DNA of 64,000 nucleotides from an uncultured Rhodospirillales bacterium. Its GTDB lineage: Bacteria; Pseudomonadota; Alphaproteobacteria; ATCC43930; CGMCC-115725. The notes under the pieces were generated by a model. The model saw only the letters and a list, made by a program, of their open reading frames with translations. It had not been told where the DNA came from and made no database searches. The stretch covers positions 682,001 to 746,000 of the forward strand of contig CAIKMD010000002.1 of the NCBI GenBank assembly GCA_903828515.1, given 5' to 3'. This document shows positions 44,567 through 54,071 of this stretch, one piece after another (positions within the stretch are counted from its first letter, which is position 1; the number at the start of each line of letters is the position of its first letter). The position numbers were made by a program, and so were the translations under genes.

Positions 44567-45436
44567 ATGAAGCCAGCGCCCTACGGCCCGTTTCCCTATT
44601 CGCCGATCATCACGCGGCCGAAGCTCGAATGGCCGAACGGCGCGCGCGTCGCGTTGTGGGTCATCCCGAATATCGAGTTCTTCTCGCTTGCCGAGAAAAT
44701 CCCTGCCTATCCGAACGCGAAACTTCCCGACGTCGCCAACTGGTCGGCCCGCGATTACGGCAACCGGATCGGTGTCTTTCGCTTCATGGAGACGTTCGAC
44801 AAATACGGCGTGCGCGGCACCGTCGCGCTCAACAGCGATGTCTGCCTGCACCACCCGATCATCATCGAGGAAGGCAACAAGCGGAACTGGGAGTGGATGG
44901 GCCACAACAAGACCAACACGAAGCGCCTGACCGATTATCCCGAGGCCGAGGAACACGGCGTGATCAAAGAGGTGCTCGATACGATCGGCCGGGTCAGCGG
45001 CAAGCGCCCGGTCGGCTGGCTCGGCTCCGGCCTGACCGAGAGCTGGAACAGCCTCGATCACCTCGCCGCCGAGGGTGTCGAATATGTCTGCGACTGGACC
45101 AACGACGACCAGCCCTATGTGATGACGCTCGAGAGCGGAAAGAAAATCCTTTCGGTGCCTTACAGCCACGACATCAACGACATTCCGGCTTTCGAGCGGC
45201 ACAACCGCACGGCGGACGAATTCCGCGACATGATCTGCCGGCAATTCGATACCCTTTATAAAGAGGGCGCGCAGTCGGGGCGGGTGATGGCGATCGCGCT
45301 GCATCCCTATCTGACCGCGAAGCCGTACCGCATCGGGGCGCTCGACGCGGCGCTTGCCTATATCTTCAGCCACAAGGGCGTGTGGAACACGACGGGCAGC
45401 GAAATCGCACGGCATTTCAACAGCCAGCAGAAATGA
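44567..45436 (+). CDS. Polysaccharide deacetylase family protein (PuuE/allantoinase-like)
   Basis: 289 residues from ATG 44567, 2 nt after the amidase stop (overlapping gag...atg). The NodB-homology fold reads WPNGARVALWVIPNIEFFSL, YGNRIGVFRFMETFDKYGVRGTVALNSDVC, EWMGHNKTNTKRL, RPVGWLGSGLTESWNSLDHLAAEGVEYVCDWTNDDQPY and MAIALHPYLTAKPYR. The usual first metal Asp pair (DxD) is not obvious; the middle HNKTNT region and the late HP supply histidines. Metal-independent PuuE-type members hydrolyse cyclic ureides such as allantoin. Cytoplasmic. The context with an amidase and transporter supports a cyclic amide or ureide substrate. Confidence 0.88.
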   Translation: MKPAPYGPFPYSPIITRPKLEWPNGARVALWVIPNIEFFSLAEKIPAYPNAKLPDVANWSARDYGNRIGVFRFMETFDKYGVRGTVALNSDVCLHHPIIIEEGNKRNWEWMGHNKTNTKRLTDYPEAEEHGVIKEVLDTIGRVSGKRPVGWLGSGLTESWNSLDHLAAEGVEYVCDWTNDDQPYVMTLESGKKILSVPYSHDINDIPAFERHNRTADEFRDMICRQFDTLYKEGAQSGRVMAIALHPYLTAKPYRIGALDAALAYIFSHKGVWNTTGSEIARHFNSQQK

Positions 45437-45464
45437 ACGAGCCAGCATCTTGGGGGAGAAAGCC

Positions 45465-46436
45465 ATGACACGCTTTCGGTTGCGCGCCGCGATGTTGATC
45501 GCGGCCTGCGTTCTCTTGGTAACGCCGTCGGCGCGCGCGGCGGATAAGATCGTAACCGGCATGGTCGGCGGGCCGACCGGCACGATGTGGCTCTATTATG
45601 TCGGCATCGACGAAGGCTTCTTCGCCAAGCACGGCATCGAACTCGATTTCGTCTTCGCGCCCAGCGCGCCCGGCATTCTCCAGCAGCTCACCGCCGGATC
45701 GCTCGACATCGTCGGCACGACCGGCGTGGTCGAGCCGATCCATGCGGTCGACAAGGGCGCGCCGGTCGCCATCGCGCGCATCATCGGCCAGAACGCGCCT
45801 TATGGGCTCGACGCGGCGTCGTCGATCGGCTCGATCAAGGACCTCAAAGGCAAGACCGTCGCGCTCGGCGGGCTCGCCGATATCACCGCGATCTATTTCA
45901 ACCGCATGGCGGCCGCCAACGGCTTGAAGCCCGGCGACGTCGATATCATCGTGATCGGCGCGACGGCCGGGCGCTATGCCGCGCTCAAATCCGGCACCGT
46001 CGCGGCCTCGATGCTGATGACGCCGTTCAACTTCCAGGCCGAGGCGGGCGGGTTCCGGAATGTCGGTCTCGTCTATGACTATGTGAAGGATTATCCCTTC
46101 ACCGGTCTCGAAGTCTCCAAGAGCTGGGGCTCGTCGCATATCGAGGTGGCGAAGCGCCTGCTGACCGCGCTGGATGAAAGCGCGGCCTGGTTCTACGTGC
46201 CCGAAAACCGCGACGCGCTGATCAAGATGGGCGTGAAGAATTTCAGCATCTCCGAAGACGAATCGGGGCAGAGTCTCGACTACATGCGCAAGATCAAGTT
46301 CTTCGCGCCGACCAGCAAGGTCTCGCGCAAGGGCCTCGAAATTTTGACCAAGGTGATGCGCGACAGCGGTGACGTGACGAACCCGCTCACGCCCGAACAG
46401 CTCACCCTTCCCGGATTGACGGAGTTGACCGAGTGA
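45465..46436 (+). CDS. ABC transporter substrate-binding protein, NitT/TauT (NMT1/THI5-like)
   Basis: 323 residues from ATG 45465 with gggggaga upstream. Signal peptide MTRFRLRAAMLIAACVLLVTPSARA. Binding-protein fold: LYYVGIDEGFFAKHGIELDFVFAPSAPGILQQLTAGSLDIVGTTGVVEPIHAV, LKGKTVALGGLADITAIYFNRMAA, SMLMTPFNFQAEAGGF and IEVAKRLLTALDESAAWFY. It delivers the substrate in the periplasm to the permease/ATPase encoded next. Its TGA overlaps the permease GTG start. The family handles sulfonates, nitrate and hydroxymethylpyrimidine; with the upstream hydrolases a nitrogenous organic ring compound is likelier. Confidence 0.92.
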   Translation: MTRFRLRAAMLIAACVLLVTPSARAADKIVTGMVGGPTGTMWLYYVGIDEGFFAKHGIELDFVFAPSAPGILQQLTAGSLDIVGTTGVVEPIHAVDKGAPVAIARIIGQNAPYGLDAASSIGSIKDLKGKTVALGGLADITAIYFNRMAAANGLKPGDVDIIVIGATAGRYAALKSGTVAASMLMTPFNFQAEAGGFRNVGLVYDYVKDYPFTGLEVSKSWGSSHIEVAKRLLTALDESAAWFYVPENRDALIKMGVKNFSISEDESGQSLDYMRKIKFFAPTSKVSRKGLEILTKVMRDSGDVTNPLTPEQLTLPGLTELTE

Positions 46437-47197
46437 CCGAACGCGTAAGGCATGCCTCCGGCCTGACGAGCCTGCTATCGATCGTCGGCGGATTGGCGAT
46501 CTGGGAGGCGGCGAGCCGTTTCGCCGTCGACAATTCGCTTTTCCTCGCCGCGCCGTCGCAGATCGTGATGGCGATCTGGAAGCTCGCGACCAACGGCCTG
46601 CTCTGGAAGCATGTCCAGATCAGCGCGATCGAGTTCATTCTCGGTTACGTCATCGCCAGCATCCTCGGCATCGCGCTGGGGCTGGCGATGGCCGAGAGCG
46701 AACGCGCGAAACGCATCTTCCAGCCCTGGATCTCGGGCCTTTACGCCACGCCGACCATCGCGCTCGGGCCGCTGTTTCTCCTGTGGTTCGGCATCGGCAT
46801 CTGGTCGAAGGTGCTGGTCGTCATCACGCTGGTGATCTTCTCGGTCGTCATCAACACCGAGGCCGGCTTGCGCAATACCAGCGAGCGGCTGATCGAGATG
46901 CTCCGAAGCTTCGGTGCAACGCGCCAGCAGATTTTCTGGAAATTGTCGCTGCCCTCGGCGGCGCCGTTCATTCTCGCCGGGTTGAAGCTCGGCATCGGCC
47001 GTGGCCTGATCGGCGTCGTCGTCGCCGAATTGTTCGGCTCGCGCGCCGGATTGGGACAGCTCATCAGCCAGTCCGCCGACAGTTTCAACATGCCGAATCT
47101 TTTCGCCGCCGTCGTGGTGCTGGCCAGCGCGGGTATCGCGATGACCGCCGGCTTCACCTGGCTGGAGAAAAGTCTCGTGCCCTGGACCAAGGATTGA
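46433..47197 (+). CDS. ABC transporter permease, NitT/TauT family
   Basis: 254 residues from a GTG start that overlaps the preceding stop (GTGA). Six membrane helices, with the permease EAA loop as LIEMLRSFGATRQQIFWKLSLPSAAPFILAGLKLGIGRGLIGVVVAELFGS. Earlier segments LWKHVQISAIEFILGYVIASILGIALGLAMAESERAKRIFQPWISGLYATPTIALGPLFLLWFGIG fit SsuC/TauC. It forms the membrane channel with the ATPase encoded 2 nt downstream. Confidence 0.94.
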   Translation: MTERVRHASGLTSLLSIVGGLAIWEAASRFAVDNSLFLAAPSQIVMAIWKLATNGLLWKHVQISAIEFILGYVIASILGIALGLAMAESERAKRIFQPWISGLYATPTIALGPLFLLWFGIGIWSKVLVVITLVIFSVVINTEAGLRNTSERLIEMLRSFGATRQQIFWKLSLPSAAPFILAGLKLGIGRGLIGVVVAELFGSRAGLGQLISQSADSFNMPNLFAAVVVLASAGIAMTAGFTWLEKSLVPWTKD

Positions 47198-47199
47198 TC

Positions 47200-47979
<780 letters not shown>

Positions 47980-47980
47980 G

Positions 47981-48014
47981 AAAATACTATAAGTATTTGT
48001 ATTTATAGTATTTT
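47981..48014 (+). terminator. AT-rich perfect hairpin, probable operon terminator
   Basis: aaaatactataa and its exact reverse complement ttatagtatttt form a 12-bp stem with a 10-nt loop, starting 1 nt after the ATPase stop and followed by atttaaaataaa. The stem is almost free of G-C pairs, so it is weak as an intrinsic terminator and stands out in a GC-rich region. The T-rich 3' arm could still aid release. Confidence 0.55.
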
Positions 48015-48032
48015 ATTTAAAATAAATTGACC

Positions 48033-48241
48033 GTCATTCCCGCGTCCTTCGACAAGCTCAGGAGCGGGAATCCATCTCACTCCAGCCGCGACTATGGGGG
48101 CCCGCTTTCGCGGGCATGACGAAAACAAAGCAGCAGCAAAACCGTGGGTCCTTCGACAAGCTCAGGACGAGGATGTTCTTTGTGGCATTAGGGGCCGTTA
48201 AGAAAATCTCTTCGTCCTGAGCTTGTCGAAGGACCCACGGT
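48033..48241. repeat. Family E repeat with embedded C fragment, followed by a family C hairpin
   Basis: Family E (48033-48125): gtcattcccgcg at the left and ccgctttcgcgggcatgacg at the right, with a fragment of family C (tccttcgacaagctcagg) sitting where the short left-arm loop of E is expected. It is followed by a separate full family C hairpin (48149-48241), gtccttcgacaagctcagga against tcctgagcttgtcgaaggac around about 50 nt. This accounts for most of the 332-bp gap between 47979 and 48312. Confidence 0.8.
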
Positions 48242-48311
48242 ATCCGCGCGGCCACGTTGAGCCCCGCGCGATTGACACGACTCGGCGCGCTACCTAGCGT
48301 GTTTCGGCACC

Positions 48312-50024
48312 ATGACTGACCAACTTGCCATCGCCATTGCCCAGCTCAATCCGAGCGTCGGGGACATCGCCACCAATCTCGGCCGGCTGAAAGACGCCTG
48401 GGCCGAGGCCAAGAGCGCGGGGGCCGATCTGGTGGTCGCGTCGGAACTGTTCGTCGCCGGCTATCCGCCCGAGGATCTGGTGCTGAAGCCGGTTTTCATC
48501 GAGGCCTGCGAGGCGGCGGTGCGCGGCTTTGCCAAAGAGGTGGCCGACGGACCAGCGGTCCTGCTCGGCACGCCGTGGCGCCAGGACGGCAAGCTCTACA
48601 ACGCGGCGGCGCTGCTCATGGGTGGCGAGGTCGCGGTGCTGCGCTTCAAGCACGACCTCCCGAATTACGGCGTGTTCGACGAAAAGCGCGTCTTTGCCGC
48701 GGGACCGTGTCCGGGGCCGATTGCCTTCAAGGGCGTGCGGCTCGGCGTCATGGTCTGCGAGGACATGTGGTCGCCGGATTCGGCCGAGACGCTGCAGGAA
48801 AGTGGCGCCGAGTTGCTGATCGTCATCAACGGCTCGCCTTACGAACTCGACAAGCACGAGGAGCGGCTGAAACTCGCGCGCATTCGCGTGACCGAATCCG
48901 AACTTCCGCTGCTCTACGTCAATCAGGTCGGCGGCCAGGACGAACTGGTGTTCGACGGCGGTTCGTTCGCCCTGGCGGCGGATGGCGCGTTGCGTATCCA
49001 GGCGCCGGAATGGCGCAGCGCGATGGTGATGACCCATTGGCGGCGCGAAGCCCAAGGCTGGACCGTCGAGCCGGGCTTGCAGGCCGAGCGCGGCGACACG
49101 CTCGCCTCGATCTATCACGCGATGGTGCTGGGCCTCGCCGATTACGTCCGCAAGAACAACTTTCCCGGCATCGTGCTGGGCCTGTCGGGCGGTATCGATT
49201 CCGCGCTGACCGCCGCGGTCGCGGTCGATGCGCTGGGCGCCGATCGGGTTCATTGCGTGATGATGCCGTCGCCGTACACCTCGACCGAAAGCCTCGAAGA
49301 CGCGGCGGCCTGCGCCAATCTGTTGAGCTGCGAATTGCGCAGCATCGATATCGGCCCGGCGATGAAGGCCTATGATGCGCTGCTGAAGCCGTCCTTCGCC
49401 GGCAAGGACGCGGACATCACCGAGGAAAACATCCAGTCGCGCATTCGCGGCATGACGCTGATGGCGCTTTCCAACAAGTTCGGCTGGATGGTGGTGTCGA
49501 CCGGCAACAAGTCGGAGATGTCGGCCGGTTACGCCACGCTCTATGGCGACATGTGTGGCGGCTTCTCGGTGCTGAAAGACGTCTACAAGATGACGGTGTT
49601 CGAGCTGAGCCGGTTCCGCAATGCGCGCCGGTTGAATGGCATGCTCGGGCCGTCGGGCGAGGTGATGCCGCAGCGGGTGATCGACAAGCCGCCTTCGGCC
49701 GAGTTGAAGCCCAACCAGAAAGACGAAGATTCGTTGCCGCTCTACAAGGTGCTCGACGACATTCTCGAATGCCTGATCGAGCACGAGATGGCGGTGCCCG
49801 ATATCGTCGCGCGCGGCCATGACGAGGCGACCGTGCGCCGCATCTGGCGGATGCTCGACCGCGCCGAATACAAACGCCGCCAAGCGCCGCCGGGGGTCAA
49901 GCTCACGCGCCGCGCCTTCGGCCGCGACCGCCGCTACCCGATCACCAATCTGTTTCAGGATGTGCCCGTGGCCAATGCCGATTCCGCCAAGTCCCCGCGC
50001 GCGCCCGCGCCGCAGGAATCGTAA
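48312..50024 (+). CDS. nadE: NAD+ synthase, glutamine-hydrolysing
   Basis: 570 residues in two domains. The N-terminal nitrilase-like glutaminase (about 1-265) shows Glu in [16 protein letters not shown], Lys in [16 protein letters not shown] and Cys in [11 protein letters not shown]. The C-terminal synthetase (about 280-570) shows the ATP P-loop [31 protein letters not shown] and [23 protein letters not shown]. It amidates deamido-NAD using glutamine-derived ammonia, the last step of NAD synthesis, in the cytoplasm. The stop shares one base with the glnS start (taATG), so the two are translationally coupled. Confidence 0.96.
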   Translation: MTDQLAIAIAQLNPSVGDIATNLGRLKDAWAEAKSAGADLVVASELFVAGYPPEDLVLKPVFIEACEAAVRGFAKEVADGPAVLLGTPWRQDGKLYNAAALLMGGEVAVLRFKHDLPNYGVFDEKRVFAAGPCPGPIAFKGVRLGVMVCEDMWSPDSAETLQESGAELLIVINGSPYELDKHEERLKLARIRVTESELPLLYVNQVGGQDELVFDGGSFALAADGALRIQAPEWRSAMVMTHWRREAQGWTVEPGLQAERGDTLASIYHAMVLGLADYVRKNNFPGIVLGLSGGIDSALTAAVAVDALGADRVHCVMMPSPYTSTESLEDAAACANLLSCELRSIDIGPAMKAYDALLKPSFAGKDADITEENIQSRIRGMTLMALSNKFGWMVVSTGNKSEMSAGYATLYGDMCGGFSVLKDVYKMTVFELSRFRNARRLNGMLGPSGEVMPQRVIDKPPSAELKPNQKDEDSLPLYKVLDDILECLIEHEMAVPDIVARGHDEATVRRIWRMLDRAEYKRRQAPPGVKLTRRAFGRDRRYPITNLFQDVPVANADSAKSPRAPAPQES

Positions 50025-51700
50025 TGGCCGATAACGAAACGCCGATTGTCGAGGCGCCGCGCGATTTCATCCGCGACATCGTCGATGCCGATCTCAAATC
50101 GGGCAAGCACAAGAGCGTGGTGACGCGCTTTCCGCCCGAACCGAACGGCTATCTCCATATCGGCCACGCCAAGTCGATCTGTTTGAACTTCGGTCTCGCC
50201 GAGGAATTCGGCGGGCATTGCAATCTGCGCTTCGACGACACCAATCCGGCGAAGGAAGCGCAGGAATATATCGATTCGATCAAGGCCGACGTGCGCTGGC
50301 TCGGCTTCGATTGGGGCAAGAACCTGTTTCATGCCTCGGACTATTTCGAGCAGCTTTACATTTGGGCCGAAGACCTGATCCGCGCCGGCAAGGCCTATGT
50401 CGACGATTCGACGCCCGACGAGGTTCACGCGATGCGCGGCACGCTGACCGAGCCGGGCAAGGAAAGCGCCTATCGCAACCGCAGCGTCGAGCAGAACCTC
50501 GATCTCTTCCGCCGCATGCGCGCGGGTGAGTTTCCGAACGGCAAGTGCACGCTGCGCGCCAAGATCGACATGGGCTCGGGCAACATCAACCTGCGCGATC
50601 CGATCCTCTATCGCATCCTGCACGACGAACACCCGCGCACCGGCAAGACCTGGTGCATCTATCCCAATTACGATTTTGCGCACGGCCAGTCGGATTCGAT
50701 CGAGGGCGTGACGCATTCGATCTGCACCCTCGAATTCGAGGATCACAAGCCGCTCTACGAGTGGTTTCTCGACAATCTGCCGGTGCCGTCGCGGCCGCGC
50801 CAATACGAGTTCGCGCGGCTCAATATTGGCTACACGGTTCTCTCCAAGCGCTTCCTCAATCAGCTCGTGACCGAAAAGCGCGTCTCGGGCTGGGACGACC
50901 CACGCATGCCGACACTGGCAGCCTTACGCCGGCGCGGCGTGCCGCCCGAGGCCTTGAAAGATTTCGTCCGCCGCGTCGGCGTCGCGCGCGCCAACAGCGT
51001 CGTCGACATGCAGTTGTTCGATTTCACCGTGCGCGAATTCCTCAACAAGCACGCGCAGCGCCGCATGGGCGTGTTGCGCCCGCTGAAAGTCGTGATCGAG
51101 AATTATCCCGAAGGTCAGGTCGAGGAACTCGAAGCGGTCAATCATCCCGACGATGCCGCGCTCGGCACGCGCAAGATTCCGTTCGCGCGCGAGATCTATG
51201 TCGAGCAGGAAGACTTCATGGAGAACCCGCCGAAGAAGTTCTTCCGCCTGTCGCCCGGCACCGAAGTTCGCCTGCGTTATGCCTATTTCATCAAGTGCCG
51301 TGAGGCCGTGAAGAACGCGGCCGGAGAGGTGATCGAGCTGCGCTGCACCTACGACCCGGCGACGCGCGGCGGCAACGCGCCTGACGGGCGCAAGGTGAAG
51401 GCGACGCTGCATTGGGTTCCGGCGGCGCAATCGCTTCCGGCCGAAGTCCGGATTTATAATCCGTTGTTCAGCCGCCCCGATCCGGGCGCCGGCGGCAGCG
51501 ATCTCCTGGCCGACATGAATCCGAACTCGCTCGAATTGCTGAAAGACGCGCGGCTCGAACCGGCACTGGCCGACGCGAAGCCCGGCGAAGTCATCCAGTT
51601 CGAGCGCCAGGGCTATTTCTGCACCGACCCCGACAGCAAGCCGGGCGCGCTCGTCTTCAACCGCACGGTCGGCCTGAGGGACAGTTACGCGAAGGCGTAG
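50024..51700 (+). CDS. glnS: Glutamine--tRNA ligase
   Basis: 558 residues. HIGH motif in [59 protein letters not shown], a KMSKS-like site [11 protein letters not shown], and [23 protein letters not shown]. The C-terminal half forms the two beta-barrel anticodon-binding domains (VIENYPEGQ to the end, with [13 protein letters not shown] and FERQGYFC). It has no YqeY fusion. It charges tRNA-Gln directly; many alphaproteobacteria lack this enzyme and use GatCAB transamidation, so its presence is notable. It overlaps nadE by one base. Confidence 0.96.
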   Translation: MADNETPIVEAPRDFIRDIVDADLKSGKHKSVVTRFPPEPNGYLHIGHAKSICLNFGLAEEFGGHCNLRFDDTNPAKEAQEYIDSIKADVRWLGFDWGKNLFHASDYFEQLYIWAEDLIRAGKAYVDDSTPDEVHAMRGTLTEPGKESAYRNRSVEQNLDLFRRMRAGEFPNGKCTLRAKIDMGSGNINLRDPILYRILHDEHPRTGKTWCIYPNYDFAHGQSDSIEGVTHSICTLEFEDHKPLYEWFLDNLPVPSRPRQYEFARLNIGYTVLSKRFLNQLVTEKRVSGWDDPRMPTLAALRRRGVPPEALKDFVRRVGVARANSVVDMQLFDFTVREFLNKHAQRRMGVLRPLKVVIENYPEGQVEELEAVNHPDDAALGTRKIPFAREIYVEQEDFMENPPKKFFRLSPGTEVRLRYAYFIKCREAVKNAAGEVIELRCTYDPATRGGNAPDGRKVKATLHWVPAAQSLPAEVRIYNPLFSRPDPGAGGSDLLADMNPNSLELLKDARLEPALADAKPGEVIQFERQGYFCTDPDSKPGALVFNRTVGLRDSYAKA

Positions 51701-51718
51701 CGCTGTTTTTCACTTTTC

Positions 51719-51800
51719 GTCATGGCCGGGCTTGACCCGGCCATCCATGACTTTGGTTCATCGTAAGGCGTGGATGCCCGGAACAAGTCCGGGCATGACG
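51719..51800. repeat. Family D double-hairpin repeat, copy 1
   Basis: Outer inverted ends cgtcatg.../...catgacg. Two internal hairpins: atggccggg-cttga-cccggccat and atgcccgg-aacaagt-ccgggcat, separated by ccatgactttggttcatcgtaaggcgtgg. It lies between the end of glnS and the end of the VOC gene at 51821. Copy 2 at 58508 is the same element in reverse orientation. Confidence 0.9.
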
Positions 51801-51820
51801 TATTAGGAGAGATCACCTTT

Positions 51821-52216
51821 TCAGTACGTAATCCCGTTCCAGGTGTGTTCGGGTTCCGAGATGTCGAAGATGATGCCGTGCGGGTCGGCGTATTTGGTTT
51901 CGAGTGCTTGGCCAGCCTGCGCCTTCGAGTGATAGACGCCGCCGTTTTCCTTGATGATTTCGTCCATCGCGGCGAATTCGGCCGGATCGTCGATCACGAA
52001 ACCGATATGGTCGATGCCGACCACCGCATTGCCCTGCGCCGCGTTGACATAGCGGTCGGCCCGATACTTCAAGAGCGTGACGTTGACGACGCCGTCCGAC
52101 ATCGAAACCGAATTCTCGGTTTCCCGGTGCGTCGTGAAGCCGAAGACCTTCACGTAGAATTCCGCTTCGCGCTTCACGTCGGTCACCGTCAGCGCGATGT
52201 GTCTGAGTTTGGCCAT
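51821..52216 (-). CDS. VOC family protein (glyoxalase/bleomycin-resistance fold)
   Basis: 131 residues from ATG 52216 with ggagcagg upstream; an in-frame ATG at 52249 would add 11 residues. VOC pattern: KLRHIALTVTDVKREAEFYVKVFGF (metal His early), then GIDHIGFVIDDPAEFAAMDEI and PHGIIFDISE with the late acidic residue. A single domain pair, so it dimerises to form sites, as in small dioxygenase-like or glyoxalase-like proteins. The substrate is unknown. It is divergent from cysS. Confidence 0.85.
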   Translation of the reverse strand: MAKLRHIALTVTDVKREAEFYVKVFGFTTHRETENSVSMSDGVVNVTLLKYRADRYVNAAQGNAVVGIDHIGFVIDDPAEFAAMDEIIKENGGVYHSKAQAGQALETKYADPHGIIFDISEPEHTWNGITY

Positions 52217-52373
52217 GTCCTGCTCCGAATGCCTCGATTGTGTTGGCATAGTATATCAAGGATCGGCCTTCGCCGCGTTTGCCGAATCCGCTCTCGGGCT
52301 TTGACGGCGACGCGGCTTTCGTCTATTTCCTAAGCCAAGTCAATATCTTGCCTCATGCCGGAAACCGAACCCC

Positions 52374-53780
52374 GTGCCGCTTTCGCTCCACAACACGCTG
52401 ACGCGCAAAAAAGAGGTCTTCGCGCCGATCGATGCGAAGAAGGTGCGCATGTATGTCTGCGGGCCGACGGTTTACGACTTTGCCCATATCGGCAATGCGC
52501 GCCCGGTGATCGTGTTCGACGTGCTCTATCGATTGCTGCGCCATGTCTATGGCGAGGCGCATGTGCGTTATGTCCGCAACATCACCGACGTGGACGACAA
52601 GATCAACGCCGCCGCCAAGGCGAACGGCGAGAACATTCGCGACTTGACCGAACGCACCGCCAAGGAATTCCACGCCGATACGAAAGCGCTGCTCTGCCTC
52701 GAACCCGATGTCGAGCCGCGCGCGACGGAGCACATCGCTGAGATGATTGCGATGATCGAGCGGTTGATCGCGTCGGGCCACGCTTATGAGGCCGAGAAGC
52801 ACGTCCTGTTCTCGGTGCAGGCCGATAAGGATTACGGCAAGCTGTCGCATCGCAATCGCGACGAGATGATCGCGGGCGCGCGCGTCGAAGTCGCGCCCTA
52901 TAAACGCGACGCGGCGGATTTCGTGTTGTGGAAACCGTCGCCCGACGATCTGCCGGGCTGGGATAGTCCGTGGGGCAGGGGCCGACCCGGCTGGCACATC
53001 GAATGCTCGGCGATGAGCGAAAAGCATCTCGGGCCGAGTTTCGACATCCATGGCGGCGGGCTCGACCTGATCTTTCCGCATCACGAGAACGAAATCGCGC
53101 AAAGCGAATGCGCTCATGGCGGAGCACCCTTCGCGCGCTACTGGCTGCATAACGGCTTCCTCATGGTCGAGGGCGCCAAGATGTCGAAATCGGAAGGCAA
53201 CTTCCGCACCATCCGCGACGTGCTCGGCGAGGCGCCCGGCGAAGCGGCGCGTTTCGCGATGCTGATGGGGCATTACCGCGATCCGCTCGACTGGACTTCG
53301 GAACGGCTGATGCAAGCGATTTATGGACTCGATCGTTTCTATATGGCGTTACGCGGAATCGACGCGGCGCCTGCCGCGATACCGGTGCGCGTGCTCGAAG
53401 CCCTCGACGACGATCTCAACACACCGTTAGCCATAGCAAGGCTCTACGAGTTGTTAGGCGAACTCAACACGGCAAATACGACGGCGGATAAAGCACGGTG
53501 GGCGGGTGAGTTGCGCGCTGGCGGTCTGTTGCTCGGACTGTTGCAGCAGGACTCAGAAGCCTGGCTTCAAGGCGAAACAATTGATCCAAATGAAATTTCG
53601 GATGCTGTCGTTAAAAGGCTTGAAGAGCGAGATTGGATCGATGAGCAAATAAGGCTCCGTCTCGCGGCGCGCCAAACAAAGAACTTCGCCGAGGCGGATC
53701 GCATCCGCACTGACCTTGCGCTGAAAGGCATCATTCTGGAAGACGGACCGAAGGGCACGACGTGGCGACGTGCGGGGTAG
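52374..53780 (+). CDS. cysS: Cysteine--tRNA ligase
   Basis: 468 residues from GTG 52374; no in-frame ATG exists upstream. CysRS signatures: [27 protein letters not shown] (zinc Cys and HIGH motif), [35 protein letters not shown] (zinc Cys), [22 protein letters not shown], and KMSKSEGN. The C-terminal DALR-type anticodon domain ends in [14 protein letters not shown]. The stretch from about 53420 onward uses more A/T-ending codons than the rest of the gene. Essential cytoplasmic enzyme. Confidence 0.96.
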   Translation: MPLSLHNTLTRKKEVFAPIDAKKVRMYVCGPTVYDFAHIGNARPVIVFDVLYRLLRHVYGEAHVRYVRNITDVDDKINAAAKANGENIRDLTERTAKEFHADTKALLCLEPDVEPRATEHIAEMIAMIERLIASGHAYEAEKHVLFSVQADKDYGKLSHRNRDEMIAGARVEVAPYKRDAADFVLWKPSPDDLPGWDSPWGRGRPGWHIECSAMSEKHLGPSFDIHGGGLDLIFPHHENEIAQSECAHGGAPFARYWLHNGFLMVEGAKMSKSEGNFRTIRDVLGEAPGEAARFAMLMGHYRDPLDWTSERLMQAIYGLDRFYMALRGIDAAPAAIPVRVLEALDDDLNTPLAIARLYELLGELNTANTTADKARWAGELRAGGLLLGLLQQDSEAWLQGETIDPNEISDAVVKRLEERDWIDEQIRLRLAARQTKNFAEADRIRTDLALKGIILEDGPKGTTWRRAG

Positions 53781-53801
53781 GGCGCGGGGGATAGGCGCCG
53801 T

Positions 53802-53985
53802 GCGCCCTTCGACAGGCTCAGGGTGACGTCGATTTTCTTAATGCCCTCGACCATCTTCCTCAGCCTGAGCCTGTCGAAGGCCGCACCATGTGGATGCAGC
53901 GATCGATAAGAATTCACCACGGAGACACGGAGGACACGGAGTAAGAAAACAGATTCTTCTCCGTGCTCTCCGTGTCTCCGTGGTC
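53802..53985. repeat. Composite hairpin repeat C-B, locus 3
   Basis: Family C (53802-53883; cccttcgacaggctcagggtgacg against cctcagcctgagcctgtcgaagg), then a linker beginning gccgcaccatgtgg and ending gataagaatt, then family B (53913-53985; caccacggagacacggagg against ctccgtgtctccgtggt). It is in the gap between cysS and cimA; no gene is seen in it. Confidence 0.9.
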
Positions 53986-54071
53986 AAACCTCTTTTGCTG
54001 CTTGCCTGGCTTTGCAGCCGCTTAACTGGGGGCAGGGTGGCATAAGCCGATTCTCCCGCTAGAATAAGGAC

